Of a DNA stretch of 40,935 nucleotides, positions 24,992 through 33,747 are shown in pieces. Under the pieces are notes generated by a model that worked only from the letters and a program-made list of their open reading frames with translations, did not search any database and was not told where the DNA came from. The stretch covers positions 1 through 40,935 of the forward strand of contig NCRC01000029.1 in the NCBI GenBank assembly GCA_002894685.1, in the 5' to 3' direction. Position 1 is the first letter of the stretch, and each line of letters begins with the position of its first letter. The stretch comes from Salinivenus lutea. GTDB taxonomy: Bacteria; Bacteroidota; Rhodothermia; Rhodothermales; Salinibacteraceae. The position numbers were made by a program, and so were the translations under genes.

Positions 24992-25990
24992 TCAGGAGGG
25001 GAGCGTGTCCGGGGCGGTCGTGTCGGGAGTCGTCGGGGTGGGCGCCGTCGTGTCCGGCCGCAACGAGTCGGGGGCGGGGTCGGAGGAGGTCACGGTCGTG
25101 TCGGACGCGGGCACGGCGAGCGTGTCCGGCGGGGGCCCCGGACGCCCGCCCTGCGTCGTGTCGGCGGCCTGGAATCGGATCGTCCCGTTGTTCGTACGCA
25201 CCTCAATTGACGCCTCCCCCGTCCCCATCTCGGCCCGATACCGCCCGCCGGCGTCAAGGGGAGTAAATCGTTCGTTCGTGGGCGAGAGCCCGTCAGTGCG
25301 AATGGCACCCGCGTTCGTCTGGGCCTCCAGCCGGGCCGAGGCGTCCGGGGGCAGGTGCAGCGTCACGTCGCCGTTGGCCGTCTCCAACGTCACCGTGGCA
25401 TCGGGCGGGACGGTCTGAAAATGGGCCGCGAGATCCCCGTTCTGCACCGACACATCGACCGAGGCGGCGGCCCCCCGAATGGTGACCGGCCCGTGGTCCT
25501 GCCGGACGGTGAGGGGGCCCGTTCCCCCGTCAATCGTCACCGGCCCGCTCACCTGCTCCACCCGCAGCGTCGTGGCCCGCGGAACGGTTCCCGTCACATC
25601 CACCGCCGCGTAGGCCATCGACTGCCGGCCGCTCTCCAGCGTGTAGGTGTACGTGTCCTGGCTGCCCGACTCCGAGATCGAGATGTCGTCGCGGGCCGCC
25701 CGGGCCGTTTCCGGGGTGTCGCCCCGGCCCCGGCGCACGAACGTCAGGTCGGCGGTCGCGTCGTCGCCGCCGCGAATCGACACGGCCCCGCGGAAGCCAT
25801 CGAGCACCAGGGGCCGCCCGCTGGGCGCGACGGTGCGCGAGAGGGTGTCGGTGGCCTCGACCGCCCCAAGCTGGACGGCCCCGTCGGGGGCCCGATCCAC
25901 GTCTGTCTCTTCGGCGGATTGACACCCGCCCACGAGGATGAGCAAAACGGCAACGAGGAGGCGGAATGCCGGAAGGGGGAGCCGAATCAT
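24992..25990 (-). CDS. DUF4097-type lipoprotein
   Basis: This 332-residue lipoprotein has a lipobox LVGGC at about residue 23. The middle 200 residues repeat short beta-strands with alternating VTIRG, VDVSVQNGDL, VTLETANGDVTLHLPPDA and SIEVRTNNGTIRF phrases, a right-handed beta-helix pattern typical of DUF4097 (DUF4098) proteins, often surface- or periplasm-located. The last 50 residues are Pro/Thr/Asp-rich and disordered (runs of DTTAP-like units). The ATG at 25990 starts the signal peptide; a longer frame to 26056 is less likely. It lies downstream of ftsX with 62 bases between and is convergent with the SGNH gene. Function unknown. Confidence 0.8.
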   Translation of the reverse strand: MIRLPLPAFRLLVAVLLILVGGCQSAEETDVDRAPDGAVQLGAVEATDTLSRTVAPSGRPLVLDGFRGAVSIRGGDDATADLTFVRRGRGDTPETARAARDDISISESGSQDTYTYTLESGRQSMAYAAVDVTGTVPRATTLRVEQVSGPVTIDGGTGPLTVRQDHGPVTIRGAAASVDVSVQNGDLAAHFQTVPPDATVTLETANGDVTLHLPPDASARLEAQTNAGAIRTDGLSPTNERFTPLDAGGRYRAEMGTGEASIEVRTNNGTIRFQAADTTQGGRPGPPPDTLAVPASDTTVTSSDPAPDSLRPDTTAPTPTTPDTTAPDTLPS

Positions 25991-26052
25991 GACGGGGAGC
26001 GGAAATGAGGACGGGAAGAGGGGGAACAAGAGAGGGGGTCGAAGAAGACGCC

Positions 26053-26931
26053 TCAATGGAGTTCAATGTTCTGGATGAACCGCCGCGCCGCCACGTACGA
26101 CCCGCTCCACCCCAACACCATGCCCATGCTCACCAGTCCCCCAATCAGCGATAGCTGAAGGTTGAGGGAGGGCGGGGCCTTGTCGAGCTGTTGCAGGAAG
26201 AACCGGTAGAGCCCCCACACGGCCCCGCCGGCCAGCAGCCCGCCCAGGAAGCCCTGCAGCAGTCCCTCTACCAGGAACGGCCGCCGCACGAACCGGTCGG
26301 TCGCCCCCACGAGCTTCATGGTGCGAATGAGGAGCCGGCGCGCGTAGATGGTGAGCCGGATGGTGTTGGCCACGAGAAAGACGGACGCCAGCACCACGAT
26401 GGCCCCGAGGGAGAGGCCGATCGCGCTGATGAGCTGGCGGTTTTGTACCACCTGCGCGAGCAGGTCCTGATTAAACACCACCTCGTCCACGCCCTCCCAC
26501 TCGCCGATTGTGGACGCCATCTGATCCATACTGTCGGGGGTGGCGTACGCCGGGGCCACCTCGATGCGCACAGAGGCCGGCAGAAACGTCGGGTCCTCGA
26601 ACACCGACGCCTCCTCTCCAAACTCCTCGCGGAAAATCTGTGCGGCCTCCTCGTGGGACACGTAGTCGGACGCCGCCACCCCGGGCATGGTCTTGATGCG
26701 GGCCCGGAGGGCCTCCTGCGTGTCCTCACCGGCCTCCTGCGCGATAAAGACCTCCATCTCGCCCGCCTGCTCCCGGAGCGTATCGGCGATGACCTGGGCC
26801 TCGTACCCCACCACCGCGAAGACGCCGATCAGGATGAGCGCAACGGTGATGGCGCTCGTCGACGCAAAGGCGGCAAACTTCGCCCGCCCGAAGTTGGCAA
26901 ATCCTTCGCGGATGAAGTACGGCAGCGTCAC
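26053..26931 (-). CDS. ftsX: cell-division protein FtsX
   Basis: The 292-residue inner-membrane protein is FtsX, the partner of the FtsE ATPase, which activates peptidoglycan hydrolases at the septum. It begins MTLPYFIREGFANFGRAK, has its first span at about residues 24-43, a periplasmic domain of about 120 residues, and three more spans after residue 165. The strings LIRTMKLVGATDRFVRRPFLVEG, followed by GFLGGLLAGG, are typical of the family. FtsE is not in this window, as is common when ftsX is separated. A pheA gene is upstream (89 bases) and a lipoprotein gene downstream, all on the minus strand. Confidence 0.93.
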   Translation of the reverse strand: MTLPYFIREGFANFGRAKFAAFASTSAITVALILIGVFAVVGYEAQVIADTLREQAGEMEVFIAQEAGEDTQEALRARIKTMPGVAASDYVSHEEAAQIFREEFGEEASVFEDPTFLPASVRIEVAPAYATPDSMDQMASTIGEWEGVDEVVFNQDLLAQVVQNRQLISAIGLSLGAIVVLASVFLVANTIRLTIYARRLLIRTMKLVGATDRFVRRPFLVEGLLQGFLGGLLAGGAVWGLYRFFLQQLDKAPPSLNLQLSLIGGLVSMGMVLGWSGSYVAARRFIQNIELH

Positions 26932-27020
26932 GGAAGCAGGGGACGTGTTGGGGAGACGTGCGAGGCGGCGGGGTTCAAACGTACGAAGGCCGCGTCCGAA
27001 AGGTAAAGGCCCCGCGGGCG

Positions 27021-27887
27021 TCAGGCCTGCGGGTCGTCCGGCGTCCCGTACGTCGGCCCGTAGGGATAGCTGCCCAGCACCTGCAGGTCGCTCGTGATTT
27101 CGCGGAGGTGGTCCAGGGCGCGCCCCACGGCCTCGGTCCCCGCGGCCCCGTCCACGTCCAGGTAGAAGCGATAGCGGCCCGGATGGCCCACCAGGGGCCG
27201 GCTCTCGATTTTCAGGAGGTCCAGCTCACGCAGCGCAAACACCGCAAGGCTTTTGAAAAGCGCCCCCGGCACGTTCTCCTGCAGCACGAAGGCCACCGAC
27301 GTCTTGTGATCCGTCTCCGAGGCGGACGACGAGGAGGCCTCCTCCGGCGCCAGCACCAGGAACCGCGTGAAGTTCGCCGGATCGTCCTCCAGCCCCTTCG
27401 CCAGCACCGTGAGGCCGTAGCGCTCGGCGGCCCGGGCCGAGGCGACCGCCGCCACCGTCGGGTCGCCCGCCTCGGCAACGGTCTGGGCCGCCCCCGCCGT
27501 GTCGGGGGTGGCCTCCGTGGTGGCCTGGGGGGCGTGGGCCTGCAGCCAGGCCCGGCACTGCCCCAGCGCCTGGGCGTGCGACCGCACCGTGTCCAGGGCC
27601 TCGACCGACGCCCCGGCCGGGGCCATCAGGTGGTGGTGGATGCGAAGGCTCAGCTCGCCCACGATGGCGACGTCGTGAGTGCGCAGGTGGTCGTAGTTCA
27701 CCCGCACGCTCCCGAAGACGGCATTTTCGATGGGCACCAGGCCGCGGTCGACGGCCCCCGACGCGACCGCCGCAAACACGTCCTCGAAGGCGGGGCACGG
27801 CGCCGGATCGGCCCCGTCGAATCCGCGCAGGATGGCCTCTTCGCTGTAGGCGCCGGGGGCCCCCTGAAACGCAATTTGTGTTCCCAT
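27021..27887 (-). CDS. pheA: prephenate dehydratase
   Basis: The 288-residue enzyme converts prephenate to phenylpyruvate in phenylalanine synthesis. MGTQIAFQGAPGAYSEEA opens the catalytic domain, IENAVFGSV and LAKGLEDDPANFTRFLVL (the conserved Thr-Arg-Phe) complete it. A regulatory ACT domain follows from about residue 195, with GALFKSLAVFALRELDLLKIESRP, the segment that senses phenylalanine. There is no chorismate mutase domain. The ATG at 27887 starts the catalytic domain, preceded by a short non-purine leader. The enzyme is cytoplasmic. The gene is upstream of ftsX on the same strand, though the two have no known functional link. Confidence 0.95.
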   Translation of the reverse strand: MGTQIAFQGAPGAYSEEAILRGFDGADPAPCPAFEDVFAAVASGAVDRGLVPIENAVFGSVRVNYDHLRTHDVAIVGELSLRIHHHLMAPAGASVEALDTVRSHAQALGQCRAWLQAHAPQATTEATPDTAGAAQTVAEAGDPTVAAVASARAAERYGLTVLAKGLEDDPANFTRFLVLAPEEASSSSASETDHKTSVAFVLQENVPGALFKSLAVFALRELDLLKIESRPLVGHPGRYRFYLDVDGAAGTEAVGRALDHLREITSDLQVLGSYPYGPTYGTPDDPQA

Positions 27888-27967
27888 TACAGTGGAGCCG
27901 GGGCGATAAAAAAACCAGTGGTGCGACCCGCCGGGGGCAGATCGCTCCCTCCCACGGACGCGCCCAA

Positions 27968-27985
27968 GGGGGCGTTCCCGCCCCC
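27968..27985. other. GC-rich hairpin next to the hsp20 terminator
   Basis: GGGGGCG and CGCCCCC form a seven-base-pair stem with a four-base loop, 10 bases from the hsp20 terminator on its downstream side. It could back up that terminator. No T-run adjoins it in either direction. Confidence 0.4.
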
Positions 27986-27995
27986 CAACAAAAAA

Positions 27996-28026
27996 CCGCC
28001 CCGACCGGACGCACCCGTCGGGGCGG
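27996..28026 (-). terminator. strong terminator of hsp20
   Basis: CCGCCCCGAC and GTCGGGGCGG form a perfect ten-base-pair stem with an 11-base loop, followed on the minus strand by TTTTTTGTTGG. This is a textbook intrinsic terminator for the hsp20 gene. Confidence 0.88.
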
Positions 28027-28091
28027 CACAGATCCACGACCCGTTCCGTGGACCGCCGAGCCGCGATGCGACCCGGCGGGACAACAACAAG

Positions 28092-28538
28092 CTATTTGAT
28101 TTCGATCTGACGGCGAGTGCTCGTCTCCGTCTTCGGCACGTGGATGGTGAGCACGCCGTTGTCGTAGGCGGCCTCAATCTGCTCCGCGTCCACGGCGTCG
28201 GGGAGCGTGAAGGTGCGGTGGAAGGTCCCGAAGGCGCGCTCCACCCGCACGTACTCCTCATCCTCCTCCGTGCGTTCGCTGGTGCGCTCGCCGCTCACGG
28301 TGAGCGTGTTGTTCTGCAGGTTGATCGTGATGTCGTCCTTCGACATGCCCGGAACGTCCAGGCGCAGGCGGAAGGAATCGTCCGTCTCCAGCAGGTCCGT
28401 TCGCGGCGACCACACGGGCGACGAGCCACGGTCCTCGCCGTCGCGGTCGCGGTCGAAGAACCGATCGAAGAGGCTGTCGACCTCGCGCTGGAGGTCGCGG
28501 ATCGTACGGTTCGGGGAATAACGTGTCATCTGCGTCAT
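28092..28538 (-). CDS. hsp20: small heat-shock protein (Hsp20 family)
   Basis: This 148-residue chaperone has the alpha-crystallin domain at about residues 40-135, which holds unfolding proteins in solution. The start reads MTQMTRYSPNRTIRDLQREVDSLFDRFF, a usual N-terminal arm. The core shows LRLDVPGMSKDDITI, then NTLTVSGER, then YGNF-like RAFGTFHRTFTLPDAVD, and GVLTIHVPK. The C-terminal IxI tail is QIEIK. It has one of the few purine-rich ribosome-binding sites in the window, which decides the start. The upstream gap of 250 bases holds the promoter, but I see no convincing CIRCE element. Confidence 0.95.
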   Translation of the reverse strand: MTQMTRYSPNRTIRDLQREVDSLFDRFFDRDRDGEDRGSSPVWSPRTDLLETDDSFRLRLDVPGMSKDDITINLQNNTLTVSGERTSERTEEDEEYVRVERAFGTFHRTFTLPDAVDAEQIEAAYDNGVLTIHVPKTETSTRRQIEIK

Positions 28539-28544
28539 GGGTAT

Positions 28545-28550
28545 CACCTC
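28545..28550 (-). promoter_or_regulatory. Shine-Dalgarno site of hsp20
   Basis: GAGGTG lies six bases before the ATG at 28538 on the minus strand. It stands out because most genes in the window have a pyrimidine-rich leader instead. Confidence 0.75.
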
Positions 28551-28788
28551 GGGTGGTTGACCTGTTCAACAATCGGCGAACATGCCAACGACCGGCGTCG
28601 CATGACGCCCGGCCCCAGCATTTCGCTGCGTTGTACAACCCAACAAGTCGCGTTCCATCCCCTGCCGCGCAGGCGTTTGTCCCTGACTTCTCCGCTCCGC
28701 TCTGCCGACTTGACAGACGCCCGGGAGGGCCCCTGTCCGGCTCGTCAGACGCGTCCGCAAATTTGACAATCGGGCCCCGACCGCGCCC

Positions 28789-30348
28789 CTAGCGGGGCAC
28801 GATGTCCACCACGAGGGGCAGGTGGTCCGAGGTTGCCTGGGTGTCGTTGCGCTCCACCCCGAACGCCGACCGGCGGTCCGGTGCGAGGGTGCTGGTGCGC
28901 AGCACGTACTCGTTGACGATCTCTACGACGCTATCCGAAACGTAGACGTAGTCGAGGCGCGACGGGGGGAAGCTGCTCTCCGCGTCGACCCACGTGGCGT
29001 GGGACGGGGCGCCCGTCTGCCGCGGATTGGCGTCGAGCAGGTCCGTGCCGTCCCAGTCCGGCGCCGCCGACGGCCCGAACGCATCGTTGTTGACGATCTG
29101 GCCGGTGCGCAGGGTGGTGGGCTGCTGCGGGTCGCCGACAAAGTTCATGTCTCCCGCAATGACGATGGGCGTGTTGTCGGGCACCGCGAAGGGACCCTCC
29201 CCGGCCTTCACGTCGCGTAGAAAGCCCGCGATGCCGTCCACCACGCGCTGCCGCCGAGCGTCGCGGGAGGGGGAGGCGTCGGCGTAGTTGCAGCAGGGCG
29301 GGTGCGTGACGATGAGGAGGAGGGGCGAGCCGAGCGCAGACTCGGCGTCGAGGAGAAACGCCCCGCTCCGGTTGTCCTCATACCCCGGAATGGCGTGGCT
29401 CGCCTCAATCGGATACTGGCTCACGGCCACGAGGTCGAGCCCCTGCTTGGCATGGTGCCACCCGTCGGTGCCGGTAAGGGCCGCCACCCGATCGGCCGTT
29501 TCCTGCGAGGACTGGTCGTACACCTCCGAAAACCCGATCACGTCCGCGTTCACGTTCCGGAGCACGCGCCCGTAGCTGTCGCGGGCCTCGGACGCGAAGA
29601 GGCGCCCCTGCAGCACGTTGAACCCCAGCACGCGCAGGCCGCGGTCCGGCTTCTGCAGCGAAACCTCCGGGAGCGGGGGCAGGTCGGCCTCCGAGAAGGC
29701 GTACCCGACCCCGCCCTCCCGATCCGGCAGTTGGTCCTCCGGGCCGGCCAGCGCCACGCGGATCGAGTCGCCCGCAAACAGGGACGAATCGCCGATGGGG
29801 CGCGCCGAGCGGTCCAGCGACAGCTCGAAGGTGGAGGCCCGCACCGTGGGCAGCGCCGAGAGCCCAACATCCGCGTGCCCGATCTCCGACGACGAGCCGT
29901 TGGCGTAGACCTGCCCGCTCCGCTCCCCGAAGGTCCAGGTGAGGTCGGCCCCGAGGCCGCGCGTGCGCCGGCCCGTGGTCGTGTCGTTGTCGGTGTCGAG
30001 ATAGAGCGTCAGGTCGTTGCTTTCCGACAGGTTGATCGGACGCCCCGTCTCGAAGCGGAGGAAGAGGTGCTCCGCGTCGTGGCTGACCCAGAGGCGCCCC
30101 AGATCGATCTGGTCCCCATCGCCCGAGGGGTCGCTGTGGCGCACCGGGACCGGCGCCCAGTCCTCCCCCGACTCATCAATCACGATGCGGGCCGGCTCGG
30201 TCGGATAGGAGAGGGACGGCTCGTCGGTCTCTGCCGGGGGGTCGTCCGGCTCGGTCGGCGGGTCGCCCGAATCGTCCATGCCGTCCGGCCCCGAGCAGCC
30301 GATCAGGAGCAGGACGCAGGCGAGAAGAAGGGAGCGCGAGAGGGACAT
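28789..30348 (-). CDS. endonuclease/exonuclease/phosphatase-family lipoprotein
   Basis: The 519-residue protein starts MSLSRSLLLACVLLLIGC, with the lipobox LIGC, then an Asp/Pro/Glu linker of about 30 residues. Residues 50-200 look like a carbohydrate-binding, CBM9-like sandwich: IVIDESGEDWAPVPV, LGRLWVSHDAEHLFLRFETG, LTLYLDTDNDTTTGR. Residues 230-519 are an endonuclease/exonuclease/phosphatase fold: VLGFNVLQG, VIGFSEVYDQ, VIAGDMNFVG and TSDHLPLVVDI hold the catalytic Asn, Glu, Asp and His. Substrates could be nucleic acid or phospho-lipids at the cell surface. It is divergent from the decarboxylase gene (201 bases). Confidence 0.82.
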   Translation of the reverse strand: MSLSRSLLLACVLLLIGCSGPDGMDDSGDPPTEPDDPPAETDEPSLSYPTEPARIVIDESGEDWAPVPVRHSDPSGDGDQIDLGRLWVSHDAEHLFLRFETGRPINLSESNDLTLYLDTDNDTTTGRRTRGLGADLTWTFGERSGQVYANGSSSEIGHADVGLSALPTVRASTFELSLDRSARPIGDSSLFAGDSIRVALAGPEDQLPDREGGVGYAFSEADLPPLPEVSLQKPDRGLRVLGFNVLQGRLFASEARDSYGRVLRNVNADVIGFSEVYDQSSQETADRVAALTGTDGWHHAKQGLDLVAVSQYPIEASHAIPGYEDNRSGAFLLDAESALGSPLLLIVTHPPCCNYADASPSRDARRQRVVDGIAGFLRDVKAGEGPFAVPDNTPIVIAGDMNFVGDPQQPTTLRTGQIVNNDAFGPSAAPDWDGTDLLDANPRQTGAPSHATWVDAESSFPPSRLDYVYVSDSVVEIVNEYVLRTSTLAPDRRSAFGVERNDTQATSDHLPLVVDIVPR

Positions 30349-30549
30349 AGAACAGCCGTGGGCGGTCCGGAGAGATAGGCGCATCCGTAGGATACGAGTC
30401 AGCCCGGAGGGAGTCACACCACCACCGGCCATGCCGTCCGGAGTAGGGGGAAGCATTCGCGAAAACACGGTCCGGGCCCCCTCGCCCCGAAAAGATTGGG
30501 CGCCCGGGCCGTAGAAGGGGTCCACTGCGCTCATAAACTGGTTCGTCTC

Positions 30550-33009
30550 ATGCCGGACTCCTCGACCGACCCGCTCCACAAAGCCGCCTTTCTGGGGCCG
30601 AAAGGCGAAAACGCCGACGAACTGGAACGGATGCTCCTGGAGGTGCTTCGCGACCACGTCTTTTGGCGCCGCAACTTCCACCCGAGCGACCCGCGCCTGA
30701 TTTCCGAGACGGACCGGCGCACGGAGGCCTTCGACGAGATGTCGGCACAGCTCCGCGACGAGCTGTCCCAGATCCTCGCAAAACTGAAGCGGGCCGCCCC
30801 CCTCTACTCGCCCCGCCAGGTGGCGCACATCGTAAGCGACCCTTCGCTGCCGGCCTTTATCGGGTACTTCGCCGGGCTGCTCTACAATCAGAACAACGTG
30901 GTGGCGGAGGTCTCGCCCGAGACCGTGCGTGAGGAGAGGGCCTACTTCCGATCGCTGGCCGAGATGGTGGGCTACCCGGACTTTCTCCCCGAAACCCTCC
31001 CCCCCGACGCCCGCGCCCACCGCGCCGACTACAGCTGGGGCCACCTCTGCAGCGGCGGCACCGTCGCCAACCTGGAGGCCCTCTGGATTGCACGCAACAT
31101 CCGGCTCTACCCACTGGCCGTCCGCCTCGTCGCCCACCAGACGGACGACTTTGCGGGCTTTGCGGACCTGAACGTGACGACGGCCCAGGGGGACCGGGCG
31201 CCCCTCCACAGCCTCTCGACCTGGCGCCTGTCGAACCTCCCCATCGACGCCATCACGGACCTCCACCTCCGCATCAAGGCCTCGCTGGGCGAGGACGACC
31301 CGGCCCGCGCCAAGGCCTTCCAAGAGGCCCTCCCCAGCGTCCGCAAGGCCGGGCTCGCGTCGTTTCTCTTTCAGTACAACGACGCCTTCCCCGACGACCC
31401 GGCCCGCCTGCCGAGAGTGCTCATCTCTCAGGCCACGCACTACTGCTGGCAGAAAAACATGGACCTGGTGGGCCTGGGCGCCGACGCCCTCGAGACCCTG
31501 CCCGTCGACGACCGCATCCGGCTCGACACCGAGGCGCTCCGCGAGCGGCTGCACGCCTGCATCGAGCAAAAGCAGCCCGTCCTCGGGGTGATCTCGATCG
31601 TGGGCACGACCGAAGAAGGCGCCATCGACCCGCTGCACGAAATCGAGGCGGTTCGCGACGAGGTGGCCGACGCGGGCCTCACGTTTTGGCACCACGCCGA
31701 CGCCGCGTTCGGCGGCTTCTTCGCCTCGATGCTCCCGAAGACCGACGACGGCTCGTTCGTGGCCCCGGACGAGCTCTCCCCCGACCTCGCGGGCCCCGAC
31801 GGCCTCCTGCCCATCGACGATGCGGAGGCCCTCACGGCCATCGCCGACACGGACTCCCTCACCATCGACCCGCACAAGTTCGGGTACGTGCCCTACCCGG
31901 CCGGGGCTGTCCTTTTTCGCGACTACCACGTGCGCGACGCGATCGCTTACAAGGCGCCCTACCTGGCGGACGACGACCAGGCGGGCTTCGGCGGCTTCCT
32001 CGGCCAGTGGACGCTGGAGGGCTCCCGCCCCGGCGCCGCGGCCGTCAGCTGCTACCTCTCCCAGGAGCTGGTGCCCCTCACGCCCGACGGGCACGGCCGC
32101 TTCATGCGCAACTGCATCGAGGCCAACCAGGACCTCGTGTCGGCGCTCCAGAATCGGTTTTCCGACGCCAACGCCGAGCTCACGCTTCGTCCCTTCCACC
32201 CGCCCGAGACGGTCGCCTTCTGCTTCGTCGTGGCCCCCGACGCGGAGCTCGAAAGCATCGAGGCCCTGAACGAGCTCACCGAGCGGATCTGGCAGCGCAT
32301 GACCGTCGACGGCCGCGAGGACATCAACCAGTACGCGTTCCTCCTCTCCCGCACCGAGGTCGACGTTAGCGACTACGCCCACGTGCTCGACAACATCCTG
32401 TCGCCCGACGTGCTGGCCGACGCCGTGGAGAACGACGCCGGCCTCACCCTGCTGCGCACCTGCCTCATGAACCCGTTCCAGTCCGACTGGAACGACGCGG
32501 AGACGCCCTTTGCCGAGCGGGTGGCCGACTTCCTCTACGACGTTGCCGTGGACGAGTACCTGGAGCAGGTGCTCCCGCCCGCCCCGCGCCCGAACAACAC
32601 GCGCCGCCCCGTCCTGGTCGTGGAACAGACGCCGCGGGCCCGCGAGGGCCTCGCCCGGCGCCTGGAGCAGGACGAGAAGGTGATCGCCCACTTCGACGTG
32701 CGCTCCTGCAGCGCCGCCGACCTCGACGGCGAGACCAACGGCCGCCTCTCCACGGCCCACACCACCATCTTCCACGTCAACGCCGAGGCGCCGGAGCGGA
32801 TGCTGCGCCTGATGCAGCGGTTGCTCGACACCGGCGCCGTGCCCCCCGAGCGTCTCATGGCCGTCGTAACGGGCAATGGCGCCGCCGCCCTCCCCGACCG
32901 AATGCGCCCCCTGGAGGTGCCTCCCCACAACCTGATCGCCGAGGACGAGCTCTCCGCCGGCGCCCGCCGCCTGATCGTGCGCCTCAGCACCCAGCGCGCT
33001 GCCGTGTAG
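30550..33009 (+). CDS. PLP-dependent group II decarboxylase with receiver-like C-terminal domain
   Basis: The 819-residue protein is much longer than a typical group II decarboxylase (about 460-560). The catalytic part, about residues 60-660, matches the glutamate/aspartate decarboxylase family: SPRQVAHIVSDPSLPAFIGY, NQNNVVAEVSPETV, SGGTVANLEAL, FWHHADAAFGG (Asp384 holds the PLP ring) and DPHKFGYVPYPAGA (Lys443 binds PLP). It most resembles the PanP-type aspartate decarboxylases, but the substrate is not proven. The last 135 residues, from Pro687, have the layout of a response-regulator receiver (RPVLVVEQTPRAREGLARRL, TTIFHVN, RLMAVVTGNG), but the phosphorylated aspartate is missing. The start ATG is set by the family-like N-terminal helix. 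Confidence 0.85.
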   Translation: MPDSSTDPLHKAAFLGPKGENADELERMLLEVLRDHVFWRRNFHPSDPRLISETDRRTEAFDEMSAQLRDELSQILAKLKRAAPLYSPRQVAHIVSDPSLPAFIGYFAGLLYNQNNVVAEVSPETVREERAYFRSLAEMVGYPDFLPETLPPDARAHRADYSWGHLCSGGTVANLEALWIARNIRLYPLAVRLVAHQTDDFAGFADLNVTTAQGDRAPLHSLSTWRLSNLPIDAITDLHLRIKASLGEDDPARAKAFQEALPSVRKAGLASFLFQYNDAFPDDPARLPRVLISQATHYCWQKNMDLVGLGADALETLPVDDRIRLDTEALRERLHACIEQKQPVLGVISIVGTTEEGAIDPLHEIEAVRDEVADAGLTFWHHADAAFGGFFASMLPKTDDGSFVAPDELSPDLAGPDGLLPIDDAEALTAIADTDSLTIDPHKFGYVPYPAGAVLFRDYHVRDAIAYKAPYLADDDQAGFGGFLGQWTLEGSRPGAAAVSCYLSQELVPLTPDGHGRFMRNCIEANQDLVSALQNRFSDANAELTLRPFHPPETVAFCFVVAPDAELESIEALNELTERIWQRMTVDGREDINQYAFLLSRTEVDVSDYAHVLDNILSPDVLADAVENDAGLTLLRTCLMNPFQSDWNDAETPFAERVADFLYDVAVDEYLEQVLPPAPRPNNTRRPVLVVEQTPRAREGLARRLEQDEKVIAHFDVRSCSAADLDGETNGRLSTAHTTIFHVNAEAPERMLRLMQRLLDTGAVPPERLMAVVTGNGAAALPDRMRPLEVPPHNLIAEDELSAGARRLIVRLSTQRAAV

Positions 33010-33090
33010 ACGCCCCGCGAGAGGATCTTCCGCATTTGCCTCGCCGTAGCACTCCTTCCTCTTTCTTCCTCCCACCGGCCTTTGGGCCCC

Positions 33091-33744
33091 ATGCGCTCTA
33101 CCGTCCGTCGCCGCACCGGCACCCTGTTCGTCCTTGCACTCGGAAGCCTGCTCCTGGCCGCCTGCGGAGGCGATACGTCCAGGTCGTCGTCCCAGACCGC
33201 GTCGAATGACCTCTCGCTGGACGTGGACACGGTGCTGACCGACACCACCTACACGCTGGTCAACCAGGACAGCACGACCCTCTCTCTTCCCGATGCGTTC
33301 CTCGGGACCCCGGTCGTGCTGGGCTCCATCTACACGAACTGTCCCAACATTTGCCCGCAAATCACGGCCAACATGAAGGCCGTGCGGGACTCCCTCGAAC
33401 ATCCAGAGGCCGTCCAGTTCGTGTCGGTGACCTTCGACCCGCGGCGGGACACGCCCTCCCGCCTCGCGGCCTACCGCGCCCAGTATGACCTCACCGACAC
33501 GTCCTGGGAGTTCCTGACCGGCGACCGCGAAACGGTCGATCGCTTCCTGGATCGACTGGGGGTGCGCCGCCGCATAAAGGGCACGGATCGGGAGTTTCCC
33601 GCCGCCGACACGACGGAGTACATCTTTACCCATTCGAATCAGATCACGCTCATTGACGCCCAGGGACGTGTACGGGCGGAATACGGGGGAAGCCAAACCC
33701 CGCCCTCCCTCATCGTACGCGATCTCGAAAAACTCCAGTCCTGA
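33091..33744 (+). CDS. SCO1/SenC-family copper chaperone, lipoprotein
   Basis: The 217-residue protein is a Sco1/SenC thioredoxin-fold copper chaperone that helps load the CuA site of cytochrome c oxidase. The signal peptide has a lipobox LLAAC, so it is anchored in a membrane. Copper ligands are complete: the CPNIC motif (Cys-x3-Cys) in GSIYTNCPNICPQ, and the late histidine in IFTHSNQITLID. VSVTFDPRRDTP is another family block. The ATG at 33091 is chosen; the longer frame starts with TTG. It heads a three-gene run with a PCuAC-like and a SafE-like gene (3 and 30 bases apart), a known type of oxidase-assembly neighbourhood. Confidence 0.9.
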   Translation: MRSTVRRRTGTLFVLALGSLLLAACGGDTSRSSSQTASNDLSLDVDTVLTDTTYTLVNQDSTTLSLPDAFLGTPVVLGSIYTNCPNICPQITANMKAVRDSLEHPEAVQFVSVTFDPRRDTPSRLAAYRAQYDLTDTSWEFLTGDRETVDRFLDRLGVRRRIKGTDREFPAADTTEYIFTHSNQITLIDAQGRVRAEYGGSQTPPSLIVRDLEKLQS

Positions 33745-33747
33745 GTC

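Noticed and set aside
25005-25140. Repeated GTCGTGTCGG-like units as a DNA repeat
   Set aside because: They are explained by the Thr/Asp/Pro-rich tail of the DUF4097 lipoprotein encoded on the other strand.
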